A stretch of 25,148 nt of DNA. Source: Candidatus Levyibacteriota bacterium (GTDB lineage Bacteria > Patescibacteriota > Microgenomatia > Levybacterales > UBA12049). The notes beneath the pieces were generated by a model. It worked only from the letters and a program-made list of their open reading frames with translations. It searched no databases and was not told the DNA's origin. Of the stretch, positions 7,060 through 14,065 are shown piece after piece. The position numbers were made by a program, and so were the translations under genes. The stretch spans positions 1 through 25,148 of the forward strand of contig JAHFKF010000007.1 of assembly GCA_023245475.1 (NCBI GenBank). Direction: 5' to 3'. Positions within the stretch are counted from its first letter, which is position 1. Every line of letters begins with the position of its first letter.

Positions 7060-7617
7060 ATGGAAGGTTTTTTTGAAAATTCTCGGAGACATCCTGAAAA
7101 GGGAGATACTCGCTATCATTTGGCAAAGCAAGACTTTCAAGTAGGAGGTACAAACGTTTCAGAGATAAAAGCATATGTCTTCCCTCAAAGAATAACTCGA
7201 GAAAATTTCACACCATTTCTTATGGGTAGTTTTGCGAGATCAAGAGGTCTCCAACCTTGTTTGTGGGTACAATTTGCGTGGCTTGAAAAACATACAGGTT
7301 TTGATTTTGAAGAAACGTTTGGTAATTTTACACTTGCCTATGGAGCAAAGGCCTTTTCTCAAAAAGAAAAAGAAATGTTTTTTGGCAGTTTTGATAAAGT
7401 GGTAAATCATAAGATTACCGACTCTCGTCTTAGTATTGGTGTGTATTCTGGTTTAATGACAAATTTGATGGCTACTACATCGCTTGAACCAGCAAATCCC
7501 ATTGCTTATAGAGCCCTGTTTCCTGAAGAGATGCTTACAAATCCTGATCCAAAGATCTTTTTAGAAAAATTACGTACTATTGTTCATAAATCTAAACATG
7601 AAACTACCAACCTTTGA
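7060..7617 (+). CDS. Hypothetical protein, 185 residues
   Basis: Not recognised. It is a soluble protein without membrane segments or signal peptide. Notable stretches are TRENFTPFLMGSFARSRGLQPCLWVQFAWLEKHTGFDFEETFGNFTLAYGAKAF in the middle and a helical C-terminus with PNPDPKIFLEKL-type character. It starts 2 nt after the DUF2130 stop with GAGGAG a few bases upstream. Its 3' end overlaps the rnhB start by 20 nt. The tight coupling to DUF2130 and RNase HII suggests a related process, but no function can be given. Confidence 0.75.
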   Translation: MEGFFENSRRHPEKGDTRYHLAKQDFQVGGTNVSEIKAYVFPQRITRENFTPFLMGSFARSRGLQPCLWVQFAWLEKHTGFDFEETFGNFTLAYGAKAFSQKEKEMFFGSFDKVVNHKITDSRLSIGVYSGLMTNLMATTSLEPANPIAYRALFPEEMLTNPDPKIFLEKLRTIVHKSKHETTNL

Positions 7618-8209
7618 TGAAGAACAACTGCTTTGGCAACAAGGCTTGCAGCATGTCGCCGGTGTTGATGAGGTCGGGCGAGGATGCTTTGCTGGTCCTG
7701 TCGTGACGGCTGCTGTGATTTTACCTCCTGACTTTACTACTCCGCGACCAGTCAATGATTCTAAACTCCTCTCAGCCAAGGTGCGAGAAGAACTTGCCGT
7801 AGTTATCAAAGAGCAGGCAATTGCTTACTCAATTTCTGAAGTGTCCGTTTCTGTGATTAATGAGATTGGTATTGGCAAAGCAACGCAACAGTCATTTGTA
7901 GAGTCAGTAAGCACACTTCCCACAGAAGCTCAATTTATTCTGATGGATGCGTTTTATATTCAGGATTTGCCCAAAGCAAAACAAAAACCAATCATCCATG
8001 GTGATCGTTTGAGCATTTCAATTGCCGCGGCATCAATTATTGCCAAAGTGTATCGTGATACGCTTATGCAGCAGTTACATGAGCAGTATGCTGAGTATGA
8101 CTTTGCTACCAACAAAGGCTATGGCACCAAAAAGCATCGTGAAGCAATCAAGCAGTACGGTTTGTGTGATCTGCATAGAATGTCATTTAATTTGACCAAA
8201 TTTTTATAA
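7598..8209 (+). CDS. rnhB: Ribonuclease HII
   Basis: 203 residues from ATG 7598. RNase HII removes RNA from RNA/DNA hybrids and misincorporated ribonucleotides in DNA. The catalytic GVDEVGRG motif is present (D24, E25). The third acid lies in ILMDAF (~D116), and the fourth in the SISIAAASIIAKVYRD block (~D154). The C-terminal NKGYGTKKHREAI...HRMSF pattern is typical. The start was chosen because MKLPTFDEEQLLWQQG matches the family N-terminus. An ATG 18 nt earlier also exists. It overlaps the previous gene by 20 nt, so it is translated as part of the operon. Confidence 0.93.
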   Translation: MKLPTFDEEQLLWQQGLQHVAGVDEVGRGCFAGPVVTAAVILPPDFTTPRPVNDSKLLSAKVREELAVVIKEQAIAYSISEVSVSVINEIGIGKATQQSFVESVSTLPTEAQFILMDAFYIQDLPKAKQKPIIHGDRLSISIAAASIIAKVYRDTLMQQLHEQYAEYDFATNKGYGTKKHREAIKQYGLCDLHRMSFNLTKFL

Positions 8210-8224
8210 CTAATTTTCTTTCTT

Positions 8225-8244
8225 GCGGCTTTTCAAAAAGCCGC
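8225..8244 (+). terminator. Perfect hairpin after rnhB, possible terminator
   Basis: GCGGCTTTT-CA-AAAAGCCGC forms a 9-bp perfect stem with a 2-nt loop 15 nt after the rnhB stop codon. The following bases are CCAAAACTTTTT rather than an immediate T-run, so termination is plausible but not canonical. It also abuts the large palindrome at 8251-8381. Confidence 0.5.
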
Positions 8245-8250
8245 CCAAAA

Positions 8251-8381
8251 CTTTTTGCAAGTGAAAGGTCGCTACATTCTTATGCTCGCTTATCGGGGGA
8301 TAACACCCCCTCGGCTCATTCGGTCGGTTCCCCCTGATAGCTCGCAGCAGAATGCTTTACGCGCTGCTTTCAATTGCAAAG
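8251..8381. repeat. About 130-bp imperfect palindrome (MITE-like or structured RNA element)
   Basis: The left arm (8251-8304) and the reverse complement of the right arm (8326-8381) align over about 54 nt with small gaps. Shared blocks, written in left-arm sense, are CTTT..GCAA.TGAAAG, CATTCT, GCTCGCT/GCGAGCT, ATC.GGGGGA and AAC. The loop is about 21 nt. A nested GGGGG-ATAACA-CCCCC hairpin sits at the tip. The open reading frame across it (8255-8446) has no start signal and appears to be only the repeat being read through. The element is noncoding and much more GC-rich than its flanks. Confidence 0.65.
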
Positions 8382-8385
8382 TAAT

Positions 8386-8667
8386 TTATCCCAGAGCGAG
8401 TCGTGGGGCAAACCCTACTCTTTGTAAGTCGTTATACAATTGTTGAATTTGTGATTTCTCTTCAGGATTGTGCCCTAAATCCGCGTGAGTAAAGACCACA
8501 TGATTCCCTTGTGATACGGCTTGTGTTGTCTCTTCCTGAGTCATTACTACAGTTTCAGATTGCATCAATTGTTTTTTCTCTTCACGAGCTTGGCTGATTG
8601 TAAACCAGTCTGCTGCGTCTCTGTGTTGTAGTTTGTTCCAGGTTGTTATAAGTATTTGCATGTTCAT
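8386..8667 (-). CDS. Hypothetical protein, 93 residues
   Basis: Not recognised. The start is ATG 8667, set by AGGAG 7 nt upstream and a perfect TATAAT at 8686-8691. The product is small, soluble and polar, with a probable helix-rich N-terminus (ILITTWNKLQHRDAADWF) and a Gln/Glu-rich centre. Its stop codon lies 4 nt outside the right arm of the palindrome at 8251-8381. Its reality rests on the strong start signals; no homology was identified. Confidence 0.55.
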   Translation of the reverse strand: MNMQILITTWNKLQHRDAADWFTISQAREEKKQLMQSETVVMTQEETTQAVSQGNHVVFTHADLGHNPEEKSQIQQLYNDLQRVGFAPRLALG

Positions 8668-8673
8668 ATTGTT

Positions 8674-8691
8674 TCTCCTGATGCCATTATA
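8674..8691 (-). promoter_or_regulatory. -10 box and ribosome binding site of the 93-residue orphan
   Basis: A perfect TATAAT (8686-8691) and AGGAG (about 8675-8679) precede ATG 8667. No clear -35 is seen. Confidence 0.5.
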
Positions 8692-8805
8692 GTGATTTGC
8701 AGCAGCCCAACTTGATATTGTCATTACAAAATATCCACACGCCAGCCGTGAATTTTTGTAAGGTTTTTGTAAGGTTACTATCAAGCGATAAAAGCCTTGT
8801 ACTAC

Positions 8806-8830
8806 TATACTGCGGCTACTCTGAAAGGAG
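8806..8830 (+). promoter_or_regulatory. -10 box and ribosome binding site of the 498-residue gene
   Basis: TATACT (8806-8811), then AAAGGAG (8824-8830) 8 nt before ATG 8839. The -35 is weak. The start fixed by this site is 42 nt inside the longest open frame. Confidence 0.5.
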
Positions 8831-8838
8831 TTATTTAT

Positions 8839-10335
8839 ATGAAAGAAGGAATGTCACGAGGATCAGTTGGAGTTGCAAGTAGAGGAGGAGAAAGAAGCAT
8901 CAGCATGCGGATTTCTGCGCCCTCTCTTGGTGTGACTGAAACGTTTACTACAAAGGTAGGAAGTCCATTGCGCCTTGGAGCTTTTTCACCTGCTGTTCAT
9001 GGTGCTGAACAAAAAATTGGATTCAAGGGTCTTGCACCAATGCCCAAGTTTGATAAGGCATCAGTTCTTTCTGCAAAGCCATCGATGTCAGAGTCTGTAG
9101 CGAAACAACCTCGCGTTGTGCCAGCTTCTACGTTTGGAGCGTTTAGGGTACCTGGTCTTGAGCAAGTAGCAACGAAAAAGCCTAAAGAGATTAAGACAGT
9201 GTTTATTGGTGATACTAGTCGTTTTGTTACACCAAACATTATGAAGCCGGCAATGCCTGACGTGACTGGCTCACTTCCGAGACGACCAAAGGAGAACATT
9301 CAGCAACGTCGAGCGGTCGCGCCTACTCGTGAAGTCTCAATTGCTCCACAATTGCTGAGAAGACCAATTGGTGAAATCAGCAAGAGTGAAGTACGTGCAC
9401 GAGTAGATTCTCAACGTATTACGGTTTTGACTGTTGAGTTACAACGCCTTGCAGGAAAGAGTGAGAAATCACAAGTTCGAATTGTAGATCCTGTGAAAGA
9501 AGCGGTGAAGCGTACATTGTCAGAAGTAAAAATACCTGCCATCGTTGCTGCCGGGGTCGTTGGTGAAGTGAGAGCACCAATGGTTATTCCAAAGCATGAG
9601 ATACTTAATGATCCCACTGACAAAAAGAAGATGCAAGAGAAAGTTCGTGAATTATATCCTACTCATGGTTTAGCAAAGACTATGCATATTTTGCAGAGTA
9701 AGGGTTATGCCGTGACGTTGGGAGAGATAACAGCGGTTGTTGTACAAACATTGCAGGAGACTCATGAGCAACCTGTCCCTCATGCAGAAAAATTGTCTGT
9801 TGCAACTAAAAAGCAGCAGGAGAGACAGGCAGTCGCGACTTCAAAAGAAAAATTAGTAAGAATGGCAGTTCCAGAGCAGAAAAAACAACAGAAAACCATG
9901 GAAACAGTCGATAGCAGATATCTTGTCTTTGCCCATCTTGTTCACCAGACTCGAGCCGCAATGGTTGAGTTTGCAGCAAGGATGAGCTATGCATCAAAAG
10001 TGCTAAACCCATTGCAAACGTACTTAAATAAACTTACCATATCAGGGGCTGATATTGCGGATTATTTGCATCCAACGCCTGATCTGATAAGTGGACTTGC
10101 AAAGGAAAAAAGAGTTACTGATGGCTCGCTTGAAGAGTTACGACGTAGAGTTGCTCAAGAGATTCCTGAGACAGAATCATTTGGTGAAGCTGCCGGAACG
10201 GCACTTCGTATTAATAGGGAGATTGTTCCTGTTGATGTAGCAAAAACACCAGATGGATCAAAAATTAGCACAAAGGATGTTTTATTAGTGCTCTTTGGTT
10301 CTGATACTGATAAGAATGAAACCTCAACTGCGTAG
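8839..10335 (+). CDS. Hypothetical basic protein with possible helix-turn-helix segment, 498 residues
   Basis: Not recognised. Residues 1-190 are basic, rich in Pro/Ser/Ala/Arg and low in predicted structure. Residues ~255-320 contain DKKKMQEKVRELYPTHGLAKTMHILQSKGYAVTLGEITAVV, which has the spacing of a helix-turn-helix of the kind that follows a 'grow until the next helix' pattern; this is a weak structural guess. Residues ~370-420 are helical (FAHLVHQTRAAMVEFAARM), and the C-terminal 80 residues form a compact charged region. No membrane segment or signal peptide. AAAGGAG supports ATG 8839. It ends 1 nt from the convergent dockerin-like gene. Confidence 0.7.
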   Translation: MKEGMSRGSVGVASRGGERSISMRISAPSLGVTETFTTKVGSPLRLGAFSPAVHGAEQKIGFKGLAPMPKFDKASVLSAKPSMSESVAKQPRVVPASTFGAFRVPGLEQVATKKPKEIKTVFIGDTSRFVTPNIMKPAMPDVTGSLPRRPKENIQQRRAVAPTREVSIAPQLLRRPIGEISKSEVRARVDSQRITVLTVELQRLAGKSEKSQVRIVDPVKEAVKRTLSEVKIPAIVAAGVVGEVRAPMVIPKHEILNDPTDKKKMQEKVRELYPTHGLAKTMHILQSKGYAVTLGEITAVVVQTLQETHEQPVPHAEKLSVATKKQQERQAVATSKEKLVRMAVPEQKKQQKTMETVDSRYLVFAHLVHQTRAAMVEFAARMSYASKVLNPLQTYLNKLTISGADIADYLHPTPDLISGLAKEKRVTDGSLEELRRRVAQEIPETESFGEAAGTALRINREIVPVDVAKTPDGSKISTKDVLLVLFGSDTDKNETSTA

Positions 10336-10336
10336 A

Positions 10337-11635
10337 TTATTCGGAGGTGATATCTGAAATCTCGATATACGTTTTGTCCGCTGTCTTTTTCATGACACCT
10401 TTGATCTTGGCAAAGCCTTCTTGTACTGGACCAGTGTAGTATCCGAGGGTTTGTCCACTGTCATCTGCCAATTCTAGCCAGCTACCTTTGGCGTCTTGGC
10501 TTTGGATTTTGACATAATATTCTTTGTCAGCGATTGTTTCAGCAGGGGTTGCACTTTCTGGCTGAACTGTCGTTCCTGTTGCCGCTGCCTCCGTTGGTGT
10601 ACCCGTTTCTGGTTGAGCAGGTGACCCCGTTGGTTTAGCTCCTGTTGCCTTTTTAGTCTTTCGTATTTTAAGGAAGTAGAAAGCTCCTCCTCCAATAAGC
10701 GCTACGATAAACAGGAAAAGAAGAATACCTCCCAAAGGATTGCCGCCTGACGATGTTTTGGTTGCGGCGGGTGTTGCTGTTAGCGTGGGTTTTGTTGTGA
10801 CTTTTGGTTTAATTGTTGGCATTGGTGACAAGGACGGGACTGGAAATCCAAGTTCGGCAAGTGTTTTGAGACTTAACGCCATGATGTTGTAGTCGATCCC
10901 ATCAACTACTCCATTGTCATCAAAATCTGCACGCTCTTTGGCAATACAGCTACTGCTTGTTAACTTATCCCCAAAGCAATCATTGAATCCATTGTAGTCA
11001 GCAATATCAATAAGGTTATTGCCGAGAGGGGAGGGCATAATATCTCCAGGCAAAAAGCCAGAAGCTTTTATGGTTTCTTGGTTATTGCGATAGATCTTGA
11101 AGAATATTCCGTCAATGTCACTTGGCTTATTTTTGACGACGTTGCGCAGCGTCTGATTTGTTTTAAGTGCTATCTGATAATCTCCATCAGGAATATTTGC
11201 TCCAAGATCAAAATCATTTATGACGAATTTCGTGTAGGTGCCGCTTGTAGGATCTGCATCATAAGTAAGTGTTGCCTTGCTTGTATACATTGGTTCAACA
11301 TTTCGATCCGCGGCATTATCATCGACTGAGAAAAGAGAGATTGCTACCTCTCGAGTAGGGTGTTGTGGTTTGATATTACCACCTGTTGATGAAATACCAG
11401 GCAGGGTGATTTCCATGTTGATAACAGCTCCGGCAGGTGTTGGGCTAGGCGTTGCTGTCGGTGGTTCTGGGCTAGGAGATGGCTCTACTGTCGGCAGATC
11501 TTCGGCTCTACTATTGATCTGTTGTGGTGTTCCAAGAAGCGTTAAAGTCATAGAGAGGGCGATCCCCAAGAAGGCAATTAAACACACCACGAGGATGATA
11601 TGTGATTTGTGTCTTTTCAGTCGGTGCTTTTTCAT
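10337..11635 (-). CDS. Surface protein with dockerin-like repeat and C-terminal membrane anchor
   Basis: 432 residues. An N-terminal membrane/signal segment (about 12-33) is followed by a Pro/Thr/Ser linker. Residues ~70-195 look like a beta-rich, cohesin/Ig-like extracellular domain. Residues ~205-265 carry a dockerin-type pair of calcium loops (DIADYNGFNDCFGD and ADFDDNGVVDGIDYN). A second Pro/Thr linker leads to a membrane helix at ~302-325 (GGILLFLFIVALIGGG) with a basic stop. The C-terminal ~100 residues are thus predicted inside the cell and include a compact beta domain starting KEYYVKIQSQDAKGSWLELAD. Function is unknown; a role in envelope assembly or sensing is inference. It is a single-gene unit, convergent with the 498-residue gene. 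Confidence 0.75.
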   Translation of the reverse strand: MKKHRLKRHKSHIILVVCLIAFLGIALSMTLTLLGTPQQINSRAEDLPTVEPSPSPEPPTATPSPTPAGAVINMEITLPGISSTGGNIKPQHPTREVAISLFSVDDNAADRNVEPMYTSKATLTYDADPTSGTYTKFVINDFDLGANIPDGDYQIALKTNQTLRNVVKNKPSDIDGIFFKIYRNNQETIKASGFLPGDIMPSPLGNNLIDIADYNGFNDCFGDKLTSSSCIAKERADFDDNGVVDGIDYNIMALSLKTLAELGFPVPSLSPMPTIKPKVTTKPTLTATPAATKTSSGGNPLGGILLFLFIVALIGGGAFYFLKIRKTKKATGAKPTGSPAQPETGTPTEAAATGTTVQPESATPAETIADKEYYVKIQSQDAKGSWLELADDSGQTLGYYTGPVQEGFAKIKGVMKKTADKTYIEISDITSE

Positions 11636-11691
11636 ACCTTATCTCATATGGTATACATTTTGCGAAAGAGAAGCAAGTCTTTAAGCATAGG

Positions 11692-12339
11692 TTATTTCGT
11701 AGGAGGCACTACTGCAAAGATTGCATCAAAGAACTTTGGCCCAAAGGGGGGAAGTGTATCTGTAAGGATAAAAATAGTCTCCATTGTGTTTGCATGTTCT
11801 GCGGGTCTGTCCGGATTTATGCCTATTCCGTTTTGTGATCTATCTATTTGCGTTGTGTGTTCTTTTACTGGTCCTGCAATTATTCTCGAAATATCAGGTT
11901 TGTGAGGGATCTTTACTTTTTCAATGCCAAAGAGATCAACTGCAAATATACGGCTTTTTGGTTTTTCCATACCTTCGTTAGATAAAGGTACTGATTTATG
12001 AAAAGTAACTGTTAAATATCGGCCAGAAGCGGTTTCGCGACCAAACGCTTCCGGTGGAAAGGTAACACTTGCATGATTACTTAATTTACCATTATAAAGA
12101 TAAGATCGTGCGACGATTACTCCTTGGGTTTTATAACTAAAATCGATTCCTGTTGCATCAATGTTTTGAGCATGTTGCATCGGGGGTTCAGCAAGTGCAA
12201 GATTGATAGTTAATGCAGCTTGTGTTACCAGAGGACTTTGATAGTAGTCTCGAGCACGTATTAATTCCGTATTGATTTCTTTACGTACACGCTCTTGTCC
12301 AAATAATTCCGGATTTGGTATTGGGTTTTCTGCTGACAT
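11692..12339 (-). CDS. Hypothetical protein, 215 residues
   Basis: Not recognised. A soluble protein with no signal or membrane segment. The N-terminus (1-55) is helical (ERVRKEINTELIRARDYYQ); the rest is probably beta-rich (SYKTQGVIVARSYLYNGKLSNHASVTF, RYLTVTFHKSVPLS, RIFAVDLFGIEKV). The start ATG 12339 is fixed by a strong promoter ending 7 nt before it. It lies 57 nt upstream of the dockerin-like gene on the same strand, so the two may be co-transcribed. Confidence 0.7.
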   Translation of the reverse strand: MSAENPIPNPELFGQERVRKEINTELIRARDYYQSPLVTQAALTINLALAEPPMQHAQNIDATGIDFSYKTQGVIVARSYLYNGKLSNHASVTFPPEAFGRETASGRYLTVTFHKSVPLSNEGMEKPKSRIFAVDLFGIEKVKIPHKPDISRIIAGPVKEHTTQIDRSQNGIGINPDRPAEHANTMETIFILTDTLPPFGPKFFDAIFAVVPPTK

Positions 12340-12346
12340 GGGTTGT

Positions 12347-12376
12347 ATTATATCCCTATCTAGATCAAGGAATCAA
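12347..12376 (-). promoter_or_regulatory. Promoter of the 215-residue orphan (predicted leaderless)
   Basis: TTGATT (12371-12376), an 18-nt spacer and a perfect TATAAT (12347-12352), ending 7 nt before ATG 12339. No Shine-Dalgarno site. Confidence 0.75.
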
Positions 12377-12404
12377 GTATTATAGGTCAATGTTTAATCA
12401 AATG

Positions 12405-12433
12405 CTGACAGATTGCAAGATTTTTGTTACAAT
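12405..12433 (+). promoter_or_regulatory. Promoter of tRNA-Lys
   Basis: CTGACA (12405-12410), a 17-nt spacer and TACAAT (12428-12433), 50 nt before the mature tRNA. The resulting leader would be removed by RNase P. Confidence 0.6.
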
Positions 12434-12483
12434 ATGCCTTAGATTTCTCAAAATTGTTATACGTTTTGAGTTATTAGTTATCT

Positions 12484-12555
12484 GGGCCTCTAGCTCAACG
12501 GTAGAGCAGTACCCTCTTAAGGTATTGGTTTCGAGTTCGAATCTCGAGGGGCTCA
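12484..12555 (+). tRNA. tRNA-Lys (anticodon CUU)
   Basis: 72 nt. The cloverleaf folds fully by hand: acceptor GGGCCTC with GGGGCTC (two G-U pairs), D stem GCTC/GAGC with a 7-nt loop, anticodon stem GTACC/GGTAT around loop CTCTTAA, a 5-nt variable loop, and T stem TCGAG/CTCGA around TTCGAAT. The anticodon CTT reads AAG (lysine) and the discriminator base is A. The 3' CCA is not encoded, so it must be added by the CCA-adding enzyme. Confidence 0.95.
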
Positions 12556-12622
12556 CTCATTCCATAGTTTTTAATGCTGACTCATTATTAACGATTATCT
12601 TGTGAAGGCTTGCTAATTATTC

Positions 12623-12645
12623 ATCAAGTTGCTTGATTAACAAGC
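12623..12645. promoter_or_regulatory. Overlapping palindromes over the -35 of the 191-residue orphan
   Basis: ATCAAG-TTG-CTTGAT (12623-12637) and GCTTG-ATTAA-CAAGC (12631-12645) overlap each other and the -35 hexamer at 12629-12634. The position suits a repressor operator; the protein that binds is unknown. Confidence 0.4.
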
Positions 12646-12657
12646 TGATGATAAAAT
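12629..12657 (+). promoter_or_regulatory. Promoter of the 191-residue orphan (predicted leaderless)
   Basis: TTGCTT (12629-12634), a 17-nt spacer and TAAAAT (12652-12657), ending 5 nt before ATG 12663. No Shine-Dalgarno site. Confidence 0.65.
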
Positions 12658-12662
12658 GCCGT

Positions 12663-13238
12663 ATGGCACAAGAAAAGTTTCAGTACTCAGGTGAAGGAGA
12701 ATTGTTTACATTAGCCGCAAAAGTTAACGCTTTTTGTGATGTTACTCCTGACACATTTTATCCCGCTGAACACGTTGCCCAAGCTCGAGAAATTATTGCA
12801 GCATTAGCTCCTCGTATGACAGCTTCCTCACTAGTAGGGCTAGATGTTGGTTTAAATATAAAAGGAAGAAGAACTATCGTACGTGGTGCAACTGAACATG
12901 GGGAAGTTTCAGCAACGGATAATGATCAAATAAAAAGAGAGAAATCAATTATTCCCGCAAAAGAATATCGTATAGGAAATTATGTCGTTAAGGGACGTTC
13001 TAGCCGTATAAAAGGCAGAGATACGTTAGTTTTTGAACATTTTTGGGAACGGAAGCGTAGATCAGAACGATTAGTTACAGATACATCTTATTCCAAATTA
13101 GTATTAAAGTATAGCAGAGAAAATTTCCAACCAGAAGTTATTTCCCAACTTGATTATGTGCCAAAAACTATATTATTTGGTCCCATTGTATTCTCTCGTT
13201 CGGTTGCCAACAAGACGGTTATTTGGAAGAAGGAATAG
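12663..13238 (+). CDS. Hypothetical protein, 191 residues
   Basis: Not recognised. The start is placed at ATG 12663 (MAQEKFQ) because a promoter covers the earlier in-frame ATG at 12633. A soluble, basic protein. Residues 1-60 are helical; 60-150 alternate charged strands and turns (RRTIVRGATEHGEV, RIGNYVVKGRSSRIKGRDTLVFEHFWERKRR), suggesting a beta-rich domain. No cysteines form an obvious metal site. It lies just after tRNA-Lys with its own promoter. A hairpin at 13271-13293 may end its transcript. Confidence 0.65.
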   Translation: MAQEKFQYSGEGELFTLAAKVNAFCDVTPDTFYPAEHVAQAREIIAALAPRMTASSLVGLDVGLNIKGRRTIVRGATEHGEVSATDNDQIKREKSIIPAKEYRIGNYVVKGRSSRIKGRDTLVFEHFWERKRRSERLVTDTSYSKLVLKYSRENFQPEVISQLDYVPKTILFGPIVFSRSVANKTVIWKKE

Positions 13239-13270
13239 GACTATTTGATGCTCGATTACTATGGGGGCTC

Positions 13271-13293
13271 GCTTTTATATTTGGTATAAAAGC
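13271..13293. promoter_or_regulatory. 9-bp perfect inverted repeat before the Crp/Fnr gene
   Basis: GCTTTTATA-TTTGG-TATAAAAGC lies 33 nt after the upstream stop codon and 59 nt before the Crp/Fnr ATG. It could be an operator or a weak terminator (followed by TATATTT). It does not match the TGTGA half-site found at 13999. Confidence 0.45.
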
Positions 13294-13352
13294 TATATTT
13301 CAGATTGTGGCTCACTCGTCGATTATGTTTTTCTTGCGTGCAGAATACCATT

Positions 13353-14003
13353 ATGAATAATTCACTTTCACAAAAGCTTCATACCTTCTTCAGTCGGTAT
13401 AAGCACCAACAGTATAAAAAGGGAGAGATGTTAATTAGATCAGACGAAGTGCCTTGTGGTGTATTTTATTTACAAGAGGGATTCGTAAAACAATATACAA
13501 TTTCTCAGAAAGGTGAAGAGCTTGTGTTAAATATATTTAAACCGGTTGCTTTCTTTCCTATGTCTTGGGCTATTAATGAGACCCCTAATAATTATTTCTT
13601 TGAGGCGATGAGTGATGTCTCTGTGTGGCTTGCTCCAAAAGAAGACGTGCTTATGTTTCTCAAAACAAATCCTGACGTACTCTTTAATCTGATGAGTAGG
13701 GTATATAAGGGAATTGATGGAGTGCTGACTCGGATGGTATATCTTATGACAGGCAATGCCTATTCCAGACTTATTACAGAGCTGATTATTTATGCTAAGC
13801 GTTTTGGAAAAGGCGAAGATACTATTAAGATAACTATTCCAGAAAAAGATATTGCTGCGCAATCAGGTATGACACGTGAAACAGTGAGTAGAGAAATGAA
13901 AAAACTAAAGGATAAAGGACTTATCCGTTTTGAAGAAAATACCTTTATTATAACAGATCTGAAAAAGCTTGAAATAGAATTATCAGATAATGTTTATGTG
14001 TGA
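13353..14003 (+). CDS. Crp/Fnr-family transcriptional regulator
   Basis: 216 residues from ATG 13353. Residues 10-105 form a cyclic-nucleotide-binding-type beta barrel, 108-150 the dimer helix, and 155-210 the HTH_Crp winged helix. The recognition helix reads T174-R175-E176-T177-V178-S179-R180. The R, E and R match E. coli CRP R180, E181 and R185, which read TGTGA. The barrel lacks the Glu/Arg pair of a cAMP-binding phosphate cassette, and there is no N-terminal cysteine cluster, so neither cAMP nor an FNR iron-sulfur cluster is the likely signal. A perfect TGTGA-N6-TCACA site overlaps its own stop codon and precedes the zinc-ribbon gene. An upstream start at 13305 gives an unsupported extension. 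Confidence 0.9.
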   Translation: MNNSLSQKLHTFFSRYKHQQYKKGEMLIRSDEVPCGVFYLQEGFVKQYTISQKGEELVLNIFKPVAFFPMSWAINETPNNYFFEAMSDVSVWLAPKEDVLMFLKTNPDVLFNLMSRVYKGIDGVLTRMVYLMTGNAYSRLITELIIYAKRFGKGEDTIKITIPEKDIAAQSGMTRETVSREMKKLKDKGLIRFEENTFIITDLKKLEIELSDNVYV

Positions 14004-14014
14004 TTAGAATCACA
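13999..14014. promoter_or_regulatory. CRP-type operator (perfect 16-bp palindrome)
   Basis: TGTGATTAGAATCACA is a perfect palindrome and a full match to the CRP consensus TGTGA-N6-TCACA. Its first bases overlap the Crp/Fnr stop codon. A GATAAT box at 14036-14041 lies exactly where the -10 of a class II promoter would be if the operator is centred at -41.5. The recognition-helix residues of the adjacent regulator agree. Confidence 0.75.
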
Positions 14015-14035
14015 GCAGAAATAATAATCAAAGAA

Positions 14036-14056
14036 GATAATAAATAATAATAAGGA
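14036..14056 (+). promoter_or_regulatory. Predicted class II promoter and ribosome binding site of the zinc-ribbon gene
   Basis: GATAAT (14036-14041, 5/6 match) would put transcription start near 14048. AAGGAG (about 14051-14056) precedes ATG 14066. The DNA is AT-rich, so other -10 choices exist. Confidence 0.5.
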
Positions 14057-14065
14057 GATTTCTTT

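Noticed and set aside
8255..8446. Open frame of 63 codons across the palindrome after rnhB
   Set aside because: It has no ribosome site or promoter, lies within an inverted repeat, and overlaps the end of the better supported minus-strand gene at 8386.
11277..11905. Plus-strand open frames opposite the dockerin-like and 215-residue genes
   Set aside because: Shadows of well supported minus-strand genes, without promoters or ribosome sites.
12484..12555. tRNA gene as an integration site
   Set aside because: No integrase gene and no repeated tRNA 3' end was seen in the window.
13353..14003. FNR-type oxygen sensor
   Set aside because: Only one cysteine in the sensory part and no N-terminal cysteine cluster, so no iron-sulfur cluster is expected.
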